From NCBI RefSeq assembly GCF_004137345.1, contig NZ_SDWV01000023.1, forward strand, positions 1 to 64,000: a DNA stretch of 64,000 nucleotides, read 5' to 3'. A program made the position numbers and the translations under genes. The stretch is from Nocardioides zhouii (GTDB lineage: Bacteria; Actinomycetota; Actinomycetes; Propionibacteriales; Nocardioidaceae). Numbering within the stretch: position 1 is the stretch's first letter; each line of letters opens with the position of its first letter. Of this stretch, positions 50,144 to 59,001 are shown one piece after another. Below the pieces are notes generated by a model that saw only the letters and a list, made by a program, of their open reading frames with translations, had not been told where the DNA came from and ran no database searches.

Positions 50144-50149
50144 TACGTT
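50144..50149 (+). promoter_or_regulatory. Possible -10 box TACGTT for pntAB
   Basis: TACGTT lies 31 bases before GTG 50181, between the right repeat and an AGGAGG ribosome-binding site. No good -35 is visible, and the region 17-18 bases upstream is inside the repeat. Confidence 0.3.
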
Positions 50150-50180
50150 GTGCGCGGCCCGACCCACCCAGGAGGCAGCA

Positions 50181-51734
50181 GTGCGCATCGGCATCCCCCG
50201 CGAGTCACGACCCGGCGAGACGCTGGTGGCCGCCACGGCCAAGACGGCGGCCCAGCTCGTCGCGCTGGGCTACGACGTCGTGGTCGAGCAGGGCGCAGGT
50301 ACGGCGGCGGACCAGCCCGACTCGGCGTACCTCGATGCCGGCATCGACATCGGCACGGCCACCGACGTGTGGACGAGCGACGTCGTGGTCAAGGTCAATG
50401 CCCCCACCGACGCCGAGATCGGGCTGCTGCGCCGCGGCGCGACAGTGATCGCGCTGCTCGCTCCCGCCCGCAGCCCCGAGCTCGTCGAGCGGCTGAGCGC
50501 CGCCGGGGTCACCGCCCTCTCGATGGACGCGGTGCCGCGGATCTCCCGCGCGCAGTCGATGGACGTCCTGTCGTCGATGGCCAATGTGGCGGGCTACCGC
50601 GCGGTCATCGAGGCGGCCCACGAGTTCGGTCGGCTCTTCACCGGCCAGGTCACCGCCGCGGGCAAGGTGCCGCCGGCCCGCGTCTTCGTCGTCGGCGCTG
50701 GCGTCGCCGGCCTCGCCGCCATCGGTGCCGCGGGGTCGCTGGGCGCGATCGTCCGCGCGTTCGACGTACGCCCCGAGGTGGCCGAGCAGGTCGAGTCGAT
50801 GGGCGCGCAGTTCGTCACCGTCGACATGGAGCAGGAGGTCTCCTCCGACGGCTATGCCAAGGAGATGACCGCCGAGCAGGAGGCCGCCACCGCTGCGATG
50901 TACGACGAGGAGGCGCGGGCCGCCGACATCGTCATCACCACCGCACTGATCCCTGGCCGACCCGCACCGCTGCTCGTCACCGCCGAGACGGTCGCTGCGA
51001 TGCAGCCCGGCTCCGTCGTCGTCGACATGGCCGCGGCCAACGGCGGCAACGTCGCCGCCACGGTCACCGACCAGCGGGTCGTCACCGCCAACGGTGTCAC
51101 CGTCCTCGGCTACACCGACCTCGCCGGCCGGCTCGCCGCGCAGACGAGCCAGCTCTACGGCACCAACATCGTCAACCTGCTCAAGCTGATCACGCCCGAG
51201 AAGGACGGCGCGCTCACGCTCGACATGGACGACGTGATCCAGCGCGGCATCACGGTCAGCCGCAGTGTGGAAGGGGGAGGCGCGACTGCTGAAATCATGT
51301 GGCCGCCGCCGCCCGTGCAGGTCTCGGCCGCGCCCACCGGCGAGACGACCCAGGTGATGCCGGTCGAGAAGGTGCCACCGACGCCGCCCGATCCGAGGCG
51401 ACGGCTGTACGCCGCCGGGCTGGCCGTCGTGCTCTTCCTCGCGCTCGCGACCCTGGCGCCGGCCAGCTTCCTGCCGAGCCTGACCGTCTTCGTGCTCGCG
51501 GTGGTGATCGGCTTCTACGTCATCGGCAACGTGCACCACGCGCTCCACACGCCCCTGATGAGCGTCACGAATGCGATCAGCGGGATCATCGTGGTCGGCG
51601 CGATCCTGCAGGCACCGATCGACAACCTCGCGGTGCAGATCATCGCCGGGGTGGCCATCCTGCTCGCCAGCATCAACGTCTTCGGTGGCTTCCTCGTCAC
51701 CCGGCGGATGCTCAACATGTTCCAGAAGGGCTGA
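50181..51734 (+). CDS. pntA: NAD(P)+ transhydrogenase subunit alpha
   Basis: 517 residues, E. coli-like fused form. The N-terminal soluble part has 'RIGIPRESRPGETLVAATAKT', 'AKVP PARV..VGAGVAGLAAIGAAGSLGA' (NAD loop near 172) and 'DMAAANGGNVAATV'. A Pro-rich linker near 375-400 precedes four transmembrane helices (about 412-510). It couples hydride transfer between NADH and NADP to proton translocation. AGGAGG lies 8 bases before the GTG. Followed by pntB after 4 bases. Confidence 0.93.
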   Translation: MRIGIPRESRPGETLVAATAKTAAQLVALGYDVVVEQGAGTAADQPDSAYLDAGIDIGTATDVWTSDVVVKVNAPTDAEIGLLRRGATVIALLAPARSPELVERLSAAGVTALSMDAVPRISRAQSMDVLSSMANVAGYRAVIEAAHEFGRLFTGQVTAAGKVPPARVFVVGAGVAGLAAIGAAGSLGAIVRAFDVRPEVAEQVESMGAQFVTVDMEQEVSSDGYAKEMTAEQEAATAAMYDEEARAADIVITTALIPGRPAPLLVTAETVAAMQPGSVVVDMAAANGGNVAATVTDQRVVTANGVTVLGYTDLAGRLAAQTSQLYGTNIVNLLKLITPEKDGALTLDMDDVIQRGITVSRSVEGGGATAEIMWPPPPVQVSAAPTGETTQVMPVEKVPPTPPDPRRRLYAAGLAVVLFLALATLAPASFLPSLTVFVLAVVIGFYVIGNVHHALHTPLMSVTNAISGIIVVGAILQAPIDNLAVQIIAGVAILLASINVFGGFLVTRRMLNMFQKG

Positions 51735-51738
51735 GCAG

Positions 51739-53160
51739 GTGGTCTCGTTCGTCTCCGGCGCCTACATCCTCTCGGCGCTCCTCTTCATCTTCGCGCTCGC
51801 CGGTCTGAGCAAGCACGAGACCGCGCGGCGCGGCAACCAGTTCGGCATGGCCGGCATGGGGCTCGCGCTCGCGGCGACGCTGCTGCTCGTCCTCGACCAG
51901 CTGTCGAGCGACTCGTACGACACCACGTCGGCGTGGGTCGGTCTGGTGATCATCCTCGTCGCCGGCACGGTCGGAGCGGTGATCGGGATCCGCCTCGCGC
52001 GTGGTGTCGAGATGACCGGCATGCCCGAGCTGATCGCGATGATGCACAGCTTCGTCGGCCTCGCGGCGGTGCTGGTCGGCTACAACACCTACATTGAGGT
52101 CGCGGAGCTCGGTGTGCACTCGGACGCGGTGCACAACGCTGAGGTGTTCCTCGGCGTCTTCATCGGCGCGGTGACGTTCACCGGCTCGATCGTGGCCAAC
52201 CTCAAGCTCAGCGCAAAGATGAAGTCCTCTCCGCTGACGCTGCCCGGCCGGCACCAGCTCAACCTGGCGATCCTCGTGGTCTCCGCCGTGCTGATGGTCT
52301 GGTTCATGCTCGCCGACGGCTGGGTCGGGATGGTCCCGCTGGCGCTGATGACCGTCCTCGCGCTCGTGCTCGGCTTCCACCTCGTCGCCGCGATCGGCGG
52401 CGGCGACATGCCCGTCGTCGTGTCGATGCTCAACAGCTACTCCGGGTGGGCGGCCGCGGCCGCAGGCTTCATGCTCGGCAACGACCTGCTCATCATCACT
52501 GGTGCGCTCGTCGGCTCGTCGGGTGCGATCCTCAGCTACATCATGTGCAAGGCGATGAACCGCTCGTTCGTCAGCGTGATCGCCGGCGGCTTCGGATCCG
52601 ACGGAGCCGTCAGCGGCGAGGCCCGCGACTACGGCGAGCACCGCGAGATCCAGGCGGACGACGTCGCCGCCCTCCTCACCGACGCGTCGTCCGTCGTGAT
52701 CACGCCGGGCTACGGCATGGCGGTGGCCCAGGCGCAGTACCCCGTCGCCGAGCTGACCCGCAAGCTGCGTGACAAGGGCATCGACGTACGTTTCGGCATC
52801 CACCCGGTCGCCGGCCGGCTGCCCGGCCACATGAACGTGCTGCTCGCCGAGGCCAAGGTGCCCTACGACATCGTGCTCGAGATGGACGAGATCAACGACG
52901 ACCTGCCCGAGGTCGACGTCGTCCTCGTGATCGGGGCCAACGACACCGTGAACCCGGCCGCGCTGGAGGAGCCGAACTCGCCCATCGCCGGCATGCCGGT
53001 GATCGAGGTCTGGAAGGCCAAGGACGTCATCGTCTTCAAGCGCTCGATGGCCACCGGCTATGCCGGCGTGCAGAACCCGCTGTTCTTCAAGGAGAACACC
53101 CAGATGCTCTTCGGTGACGCCAAGGACAAGGTCAACGAGATCGTCGCCGCCCTCGGCTGA
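51739..53160 (+). CDS. pntB: NAD(P)+ transhydrogenase subunit beta
   Basis: 473 residues. About eight to nine helices fill the first ~265 residues ('GMPELIAMMHSFVGLAAVLVGYN', 'NSYSGWAAAAAGFMLGNDLLI'). The NADP-binding domain follows: 'VVITPGYGMAVAQAQYPVAELTRKL', 'GIHPVAGRLPGHMNVLLAEAKVPYD' and 'GANDTVNPAALEEPNSPIAGMPV'. Full-length. The stop codon forms half of a 20-bp palindrome shared with the convergent VIT gene. Confidence 0.94.
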   Translation: MVSFVSGAYILSALLFIFALAGLSKHETARRGNQFGMAGMGLALAATLLLVLDQLSSDSYDTTSAWVGLVIILVAGTVGAVIGIRLARGVEMTGMPELIAMMHSFVGLAAVLVGYNTYIEVAELGVHSDAVHNAEVFLGVFIGAVTFTGSIVANLKLSAKMKSSPLTLPGRHQLNLAILVVSAVLMVWFMLADGWVGMVPLALMTVLALVLGFHLVAAIGGGDMPVVVSMLNSYSGWAAAAAGFMLGNDLLIITGALVGSSGAILSYIMCKAMNRSFVSVIAGGFGSDGAVSGEARDYGEHREIQADDVAALLTDASSVVITPGYGMAVAQAQYPVAELTRKLRDKGIDVRFGIHPVAGRLPGHMNVLLAEAKVPYDIVLEMDEINDDLPEVDVVLVIGANDTVNPAALEEPNSPIAGMPVIEVWKAKDVIVFKRSMATGYAGVQNPLFFKENTQMLFGDAKDKVNEIVAALG

Positions 53161-53170
53161 TCAGCCGAGG
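53151..53170. terminator. Perfect 20-bp palindrome spanning two stop codons
   Basis: CCTCGGCTGATCAGCCGAGG is fully self-complementary. Its centre lies between the pntB TGA and the TCA (TGA on the minus strand) of the VIT gene, which abut exactly. It may be a compact bidirectional terminator, but a loop-less stem must sacrifice central pairs to fold. Confidence 0.55.
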
Positions 53171-53895
53171 TGGATGCCGGCGAAGGAGCCGATGGCATAG
53201 GTGACGCCCATCGCGAGCAGCCCGCCTGCGATGTTGCGTACGACGGCGGGCAGGCGTCGGCTGTAGCCGATGCGGGCGCTGACGAACCCGGTCAGGGCGA
53301 GCGCCGCGACCACGCTGAGCACGGTGACGACCACGCGCGCGCTGTCGGGCACGAACGCCACGATGAGCAGCGGCAGCAGGGCGCCGATGGTGAAGGCCAG
53401 CATCGACGCCCAGGCGGCGTGCCACGGATTGGTGAGGTTGTCGGGGTCGATGCCGAACTCGATGTCGGCGTGGGCCCGCAGCGGGTCGTGCTCGGTGAGC
53501 TCGCGCGCCACCTTCAGGGCGGTCTCACGGGAGAGGCCCTTGTCCTCGTACATCCGGGCGAGCTCGCGCTCCTCGGTCTCCGGCATCCGCTCCAGCTCCT
53601 GGGCCTCGAGGCTGAGCAGGGACTTCTCGGAGTCGCGCTGGGTGCTGACCGAGACGTACTCGCCGGTGCCCATGCTCAGCGCGCCGGCCGTCAGCGCCGC
53701 GATGCCCGCGATCACGATCGTCCCGCGGTCGTCGGTGGCGCCCGCGACGCCCATCACGACGCCAGCGGTCGACACGATGCCGTCGTTGGCGCCGAGCACG
53801 GCTGCGCGCAGCCAGTTGAGGCGCGAGCCGACGTGCTCGCCCATCTCGTCGTGGAAGTGGCGGGGTTCCTCGTCCGTACCGATCTCAAGGCTCAC
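53161..53895 (-). CDS. VIT1/CCC1-family membrane protein
   Basis: 244 residues. The N-terminal 'LNWLRAAVLGANDGIVSTAGVVMGVAGA' (about 27-54) and 'GALSMGTGEYVSVSTQRDSEKSLL' are conserved in plant VIT1/yeast CCC1 iron or manganese transporters. A charged cytoplasmic helix segment rich in Glu (about 97-140) corresponds to the metal-binding domain. Helices four and five close the protein. Likely iron/manganese:proton exchange, inferred. Start is GTG 53895. Confidence 0.87.
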   Translation of the reverse strand: MSLEIGTDEEPRHFHDEMGEHVGSRLNWLRAAVLGANDGIVSTAGVVMGVAGATDDRGTIVIAGIAALTAGALSMGTGEYVSVSTQRDSEKSLLSLEAQELERMPETEERELARMYEDKGLSRETALKVARELTEHDPLRAHADIEFGIDPDNLTNPWHAAWASMLAFTIGALLPLLIVAFVPDSARVVVTVLSVVAALALTGFVSARIGYSRRLPAVVRNIAGGLLAMGVTYAIGSFAGIHLG

Positions 53896-53947
53896 CCCGA
53901 CATCGTCGCCGTCGCCACGGCCCGTCGCAACGAAGGTGAGGCTGCGC

Positions 53948-55093
53948 TCACAGCCCGAGGTCGCGGCCGATCAGCATCTTCATGATCTCGTTGGAGCCGG
54001 CCCAGATCTTGGTGACGCGGGCGTCGCGCCAGGCGCGGGCGACGCGGTACTCGTTCATGTAGCCGTAGCCGCCGTGGACCTGGACGCAGTGGTCTAGCAC
54101 GTCGTTCTGGACCTGCGAGGTCCACCACTTGGCCTTGGCCGCGTCGACCGGGGTCAGGTCCTGCTTGGTGTGGGCGACGACGCACTGGTCCACGAAGGCC
54201 TGGGTGACGTCGACCCGGGTGACCAGGTCGGCCAGCAGGAACTGCGTGTTCTGGAACGAGCCGATCGGCTGGCCGAAGGCCTGGCGGTCCTTGGCGTACT
54301 GCACCGTCTCCTCCAGGATCTGCTTGGCGTGAGCCAGGTTGGTGATGGCCGAGCCGAGGCGCTCCTGCGGCAGGAACTGCATCATCGAGATGAAGCCGGT
54401 GTCGAGCGGCCCGACGAGGTCGTCGTTGCTGACGCGGACGTTGTCGAAGGCGAGCTCGGCGGTGTCGGACTCGTCCTGGCCGACCTTGTCGAGCACCCGG
54501 CCGACGCTGAAGCCGTCGAGGGTGGTGTCGACGGCGAAGAGCGAGATGCCCTTGGCCTTCTTCTCCGGGCTGGTGCGGGCAGCGACGAGCACGAGGTCGG
54601 CGGAGCCGCCGTTGGTGATGAAGGTCTTGGAGCCGTTGAGGATCCAGTCGTCGCCGTCGCGTACGGCCGTGGTCCGGAGGTTGGCGAGGTCGGAGCCGCC
54701 ACCCGGCTCGGTCATCCCGATCGCGGTGACGATCTCGCCGGTGGCGCAGCCGGGCAGCCAGCGCGCCTTCTGCTCGTCGTTGGTGAGGTGCACGAGGTAG
54801 GGCACGGTGATGTCGGCGTGGATGCCGACGCAGCTCGGCAGGGTCATGTTGACCTTGGCGAGCTCCTCGGTGAGCACGGCGTTGAAGCGGTAGTCGCCGG
54901 CCTCGGAGCCGCCGAACGCGTCGGGGATCTCCAGCGCGAGGAAACCCTGCTTGCCGGCCGCGAGCCAGAAGTCGCGGTCGAGCCCGTGGCCATCGGCGTA
55001 CGACTCGAGGTGCGGGGCCACCTCGCGGTCCAGGAACTGCTTGACCGAGGCGCGGAAGGCCTCGTGGTCCTCGTCGTAGATCTCACGCTTCAT
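53948..55093 (-). CDS. Acyl-CoA dehydrogenase
   Basis: 381 residues, full-length FAD enzyme. Seen: 'AIGMTEPGGGSDLANLRTTA' (FAD/substrate region, about 123-142), 'LNGSKTFITNGGSADLVLVAART', 'QFLPQERLGSAITNLAHAKQILEETVQYAKDRQAFG' and C-terminal 'CVQVHGGYGYMNEYRVARAWRDARVTKIWAGSNEIMK'. The last segments are diagnostic. Probably acts on medium or long acyl-CoA. TAACAT lies 7 bases before ATG 55093, so a leaderless message is likely. Divergent from the kinase genes. Confidence 0.93.
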   Translation of the reverse strand: MKREIYDEDHEAFRASVKQFLDREVAPHLESYADGHGLDRDFWLAAGKQGFLALEIPDAFGGSEAGDYRFNAVLTEELAKVNMTLPSCVGIHADITVPYLVHLTNDEQKARWLPGCATGEIVTAIGMTEPGGGSDLANLRTTAVRDGDDWILNGSKTFITNGGSADLVLVAARTSPEKKAKGISLFAVDTTLDGFSVGRVLDKVGQDESDTAELAFDNVRVSNDDLVGPLDTGFISMMQFLPQERLGSAITNLAHAKQILEETVQYAKDRQAFGQPIGSFQNTQFLLADLVTRVDVTQAFVDQCVVAHTKQDLTPVDAAKAKWWTSQVQNDVLDHCVQVHGGYGYMNEYRVARAWRDARVTKIWAGSNEIMKMLIGRDLGL

Positions 55094-55100
55094 GGGCGCT

Positions 55101-55106
55101 ATGTTA
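55101..55106 (-). promoter_or_regulatory. -10-like box TAACAT before the acyl-CoA dehydrogenase
   Basis: TAACAT with a 7-base gap to the ATG at 55093 and no Shine-Dalgarno sequence. Confidence 0.45.
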
Positions 55107-55212
55107 CCCGCGAGTCACCTGGTGGTCGCGCATCATCCCGAAGTCGCTCCCCCGGCTCACCACGCCACCGCGTAACGTGCCCTTGACTGGCTCGTTATCG
55201 GGAACGGGAGCA

Positions 55213-56991
55213 GTGGTGAGGGAACCAGAACCAGGGACGTTCGCGCGTCCGCGAGGACAGGCGTGGGGCAACGAGGCCCAACGCGCGGTCCTGCATGCCG
55301 TCGCCGAGGACATCGCGCGGCGCTCGGGCCACCGCGTCGCGGCGATCGAGGCGCTGCGCTCCGACGGCAACCTCGAGTTCGTGGCAATCGCCGGCAACCC
55401 CGAGGCCAGGCAGCAGCTGCTGGGGCAGGCCTCTCCCCTCTCGCTCGACCGCATCCTCGCGTTCGGCACCCAGCTCGACGGTTGGGTCCACGTCCCCTCC
55501 GACCTCATCGACGACGACACGCGCGAGTGGATGCACCGCTACGGCCACACGCCCGACCTGCCGGGGGGCGACGGGCCCGACGGGTGGCAGCCCGAGGACC
55601 GCCTGGTCCGGCTGCTGACCAACGAGGACGGCGAGCTGCGCGCCATCCTCTACCTCGACGAGCCGCTCTCGGGGCGCCGGCCGACGCCCACGTCCATCGC
55701 CGCGATCAACGAGGAGATCGAGGTGATGTACGACGCCGTGGTGAGCATCGTCGAGCGCGAGCTCTACGGCGAGCAGGTGCGGATGCTCGCGCAGGCGCGC
55801 TCCGCGATGCAGAGCGTGCGTACCGACAGGGGTGTCGGTGACTTCCTCCGGGGGATGTCGGACGCCATGGCCGAGGCGATGCCCGTCGACTCGGTCGACG
55901 TCCTCCTGGCGGACGTAAGCGTCCCGGACCTCGAGCCGCACACGGCGTTCTTCGCCGGACACATGCGTGAGGTGTGGCTCAGGCGCGGGCACCTGGTGGT
56001 CGGGCCGACGAAGACCTGGGGCGTGACGGACGCGGCGGTCCCCACGCCCGACAAGCTGCGCGGGCTGATGGAGCGTCGCAACCTCGGGTCGTGGCTCCTC
56101 GTGCCCATCGGCATGGGCGAGGAGTACCTCGGGACGATGGGCCTCGGGCGCAGACCCGGTGGTGCGCGCTGGATCGACTCCGAGATCAACGCGGCGACCG
56201 TGGTCGCCAGCGACCTCGCCGGCGTGGTCCTCGACTCGCGCCTGATGGAGCGGGAGCGTCGGCTCAACGCCGAGCTGCGCGACATCAACGACTACCGCCG
56301 CGACATGGTCATCACGCTGGCCCACGAGCTGCGCAACCCGGTCAGCGTGCTGTGGACCCATCTCGAGCTCCTCAAGCAGGACTCCTCGCCCAGCGCCGTG
56401 CGCGAGTCCCGGGACGCGATGGACCGGGCCGCCCGCAGGATCGAGGACATGACCGAGGACCTGATGGCGCTCGCCAGGGTCAGCGACCCGGAGCGTGCGA
56501 TCACGGTCGAGCCCGTGGACCTGTCGGTGCTCGTGTGGGAGAGCAGCGAGTTCCTGGCCACGGTGGCGGGCAGTGCGGGAGTCGACCTGCTGACCACGGT
56601 CGCCCCCGACCAGGTGGTAGTCGGGGAGGAGGCCGGCATCCAGCGGCTGGTGGCCAACCTGCTGTCCAACGCCGTGAAGTACACCGGCTCCGGCGGCCGG
56701 GTGACGGTCACCCTGGCACCCGAGGCCGTCGACGGGCACCCGGGCGTCCGGCTGACCTGCGCCGACACCGGCATCGGCATCGGCGAGGACGACCTCACCC
56801 ACGTGTTCACGCCGTTCTTCCGCTCGGGCAACCCGGAGGCCCGACGCCGGCCGGGCACCGGTCTGGGGTTGTCGATCATCGAGCGGGTCGTGAAGTGGCA
56901 CGGCGGCACCATCGCGGTGACGTCCGAGCTCGGCGTGGGTACGACGTTCGCCGTCTGGTTGCCGGGCGTCGTGCCCGACGACCCCCTCTGA
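55213..56991 (+). CDS. Orphan GAF-type sensor histidine kinase (first of two)
   Basis: 592 residues, no transmembrane helix. An N-terminal sensory domain (about 10-165) contains 'HRVAAIEALRSDGNLEFVAIAGN' and WVHVPSDL; a GAF-like second domain spans about 190-350 ('SWLLVPIGMGEEYLGTMGLG'). HisKA has phospho-acceptor His371 (TLAHELRNPV); the ATPase domain has 'LLSNAVKYTGSGG', 'DTGIGIGEDD' and 'GTGLGLSIIERVV'. No response regulator is adjacent. Same architecture as the next gene. GTG 55213 is chosen for the GGGAG just upstream; GTG 55216 is possible. Confidence 0.85.
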   Translation: MVREPEPGTFARPRGQAWGNEAQRAVLHAVAEDIARRSGHRVAAIEALRSDGNLEFVAIAGNPEARQQLLGQASPLSLDRILAFGTQLDGWVHVPSDLIDDDTREWMHRYGHTPDLPGGDGPDGWQPEDRLVRLLTNEDGELRAILYLDEPLSGRRPTPTSIAAINEEIEVMYDAVVSIVERELYGEQVRMLAQARSAMQSVRTDRGVGDFLRGMSDAMAEAMPVDSVDVLLADVSVPDLEPHTAFFAGHMREVWLRRGHLVVGPTKTWGVTDAAVPTPDKLRGLMERRNLGSWLLVPIGMGEEYLGTMGLGRRPGGARWIDSEINAATVVASDLAGVVLDSRLMERERRLNAELRDINDYRRDMVITLAHELRNPVSVLWTHLELLKQDSSPSAVRESRDAMDRAARRIEDMTEDLMALARVSDPERAITVEPVDLSVLVWESSEFLATVAGSAGVDLLTTVAPDQVVVGEEAGIQRLVANLLSNAVKYTGSGGRVTVTLAPEAVDGHPGVRLTCADTGIGIGEDDLTHVFTPFFRSGNPEARRRPGTGLGLSIIERVVKWHGGTIAVTSELGVGTTFAVWLPGVVPDDPL

Positions 56992-57144
56992 CCCCTCCGT
57001 CGACTGCCCGGCAGGACGTCGTCATCGGGCTAGACCGGTCCCCGAGACAACAGTTCCTCCACAGGGACGGGCAAGACCTGCGGAAAAACTTCCGAGGCTC
57101 CATCCCCCCGCCTACGATCCACGCACGAGGAGGACGAGACCGCC

Positions 57145-59001
57145 ATGGACCAGGGGCGACCAGGGGAGCGCCGGACGCGCGACCTGAGTTGGGGTGACGC
57201 ACGTGCTCGGGCGCTGATGCACGCCCTGGCGCGGGACGCCGCCACCCGCGCCGGGTTCCGGGTCTGCGCCATCGAGGTGGTCCGGCCCAAGGGCCTGCTG
57301 GAGTTCGTCGCGATCTACGGCGACATGACAAGCGCCGAGGAGCGGCTCGGCACCGCCTCCCGGCTGGCCGACATGCAGGCCGCCTTCGCCGACGGCGAGC
57401 CCTTCGGGCACTTCATCTGGATCCCCGACGAGAGCTTCTCCGACGCGACGCGCGAGCTCATCGACGGCGTGGTCGTGGTGCCCGACATCCCCACCACCGG
57501 CAACCCCGACGACTGGCACCCGATGGACATGCTGGTCGCGCAGATCGCCGACGAGCGCGGTGACCTCCGGGCCCTGCTCTACCTCGACGTGCCCTCCGAC
57601 CTGCGCCGGCCCGACAAGGACCGTCTCCTCGAGATCTCCGACGAGCTGGCGATGACACTGCGCTCCGTCGTCACGGCCGTGGAGCGCGAGGAGTTCGCCG
57701 ACCACATGCGCGTCATCCGCGCGACGCGGCGGCTCGCCCGCTCCAACCCGGCGCGACACGACGTGCACCACCTGCTCCGCGAGGCGCGCAGCACGCTGCT
57801 CGGAGCCCTCTCGGTCGACGAGCTGGAGATCCACGTCTTCCTCGACGAGGGCGGCGAAACGCCCGACAGCCTGGGGCTCGGGATGGCACCCGACGTACGC
57901 CAGGCGCTCGACGAGGCGGCCGCCCGCGCCTGGGCCGACCAGCGGGTGCTCATCATCGAGCCGACGCAGATCTGGGGCGACCCGGAGCTCGAGGCCAGCC
58001 ACTCAGGCTGGTTCGCGACCGCACTCGGCGACGCCGGCTTCGAGGCCGTGGTCGTGGCGCCGGTGGGGGTCGACGACGAGGTCCTCGGGATGCTCATGGC
58101 CGCGCGGCGCACGGGGTCACGCCGCTGGACCGACGGCGAGGGCGTGGCCGCCCTCGAGCTCGGCCACGACCTGGGCCGGGCGATCGCCAACGCCCACGCC
58201 ACCCAGCGCGAGCGCCGTCTCCTCGAGGAGCTCCGTGAGCTCGAGGAGGCGCGACACCGGTTCCTGCGCGAGCTCACCCACGAGATCAACAACCCGATGA
58301 CCGTGATCGCCGCCAATGCCGAGTTCCTCGCGGCCAGCGAGATCGTCGACGAGCGCGACGCCCGGCGCGCGCAGGCGATCCTGCGCGGCACCGAGCGGCT
58401 CGGCGACCTGCTCGAGGGCCTGGCGATGCTGTCGAGGGTCAGCGACCCGCAGCACCCGCCGACGATGAAGCGGATCGACCTGGTGCCGATCGTCGACCAG
58501 ACCCTGGGGTCGATGGCGGCCGTGGCGGAGAAGGCCGGCATCATCCTCCACCTGGTCGGCGAGACGGGTGCCGCGGTCGTCCACGCCGACGCGCGCGAGG
58601 TCGCCGGCGCGATCAACAACCTGGTCGACAACGCCGTGAAGTACTCCAACGCCGGCGACGAGATCTGGCTCGGTGTCGAGCGCGGACCCGACGGCGCGGT
58701 CACGTTCGGTTGCCGCGACGAGGGGATCGGCATCTCCGAGGCCGACCAGGCCAACCTGTTCGCGCCGCTCTTCCGCTCGACCAACGAGGAGGCGCTGCGC
58801 CGTCCCGGCACCGGGCTCGGACTCGGCATCGTGCGCGAGATCATGCAGCGCCACGGTGGCACGGTCGAGGTGGAGTCACGCCTCGGTCGCGGCACGAGCG
58901 TACGACTGCACTTCCCGCCGCTGCCTCAGGACGAGCCGGGCCCGCCGCTCCCGAGGACCTCGTCCACCCAGGCCGGCACCAGGTGGCTCGCCGGTCCCTG
59001 A
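57145..59001 (+). CDS. Orphan GAF-type sensor histidine kinase (second, paralogous)
   Basis: 618 residues, soluble. The N-terminal domain matches the preceding kinase in layout: 'LARDAATRAGFRVCAIEVVRPKGLLEFVAIYGD', then 'GHFIWIPDE' and 'DWHPMDMLVAQIADERGDLRALLYLDVPS'. HisKA has His379 (LTHEINNPMTVI); the ATPase domain has 'NLVDNAVKYSNAGD', 'DEGIGISEAD' and 'GTGLGLGIVREIM'. GAGGAGGAC lies before ATG 57145. The last 25 codons overlap the sirtuin gene on the other strand, and this tail (Pro/Ser/Thr-rich) is unlike the first kinase. Confidence 0.86.
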   Translation: MDQGRPGERRTRDLSWGDARARALMHALARDAATRAGFRVCAIEVVRPKGLLEFVAIYGDMTSAEERLGTASRLADMQAAFADGEPFGHFIWIPDESFSDATRELIDGVVVVPDIPTTGNPDDWHPMDMLVAQIADERGDLRALLYLDVPSDLRRPDKDRLLEISDELAMTLRSVVTAVEREEFADHMRVIRATRRLARSNPARHDVHHLLREARSTLLGALSVDELEIHVFLDEGGETPDSLGLGMAPDVRQALDEAAARAWADQRVLIIEPTQIWGDPELEASHSGWFATALGDAGFEAVVVAPVGVDDEVLGMLMAARRTGSRRWTDGEGVAALELGHDLGRAIANAHATQRERRLLEELRELEEARHRFLRELTHEINNPMTVIAANAEFLAASEIVDERDARRAQAILRGTERLGDLLEGLAMLSRVSDPQHPPTMKRIDLVPIVDQTLGSMAAVAEKAGIILHLVGETGAAVVHADAREVAGAINNLVDNAVKYSNAGDEIWLGVERGPDGAVTFGCRDEGIGISEADQANLFAPLFRSTNEEALRRPGTGLGLGIVREIMQRHGGTVEVESRLGRGTSVRLHFPPLPQDEPGPPLPRTSSTQAGTRWLAGP

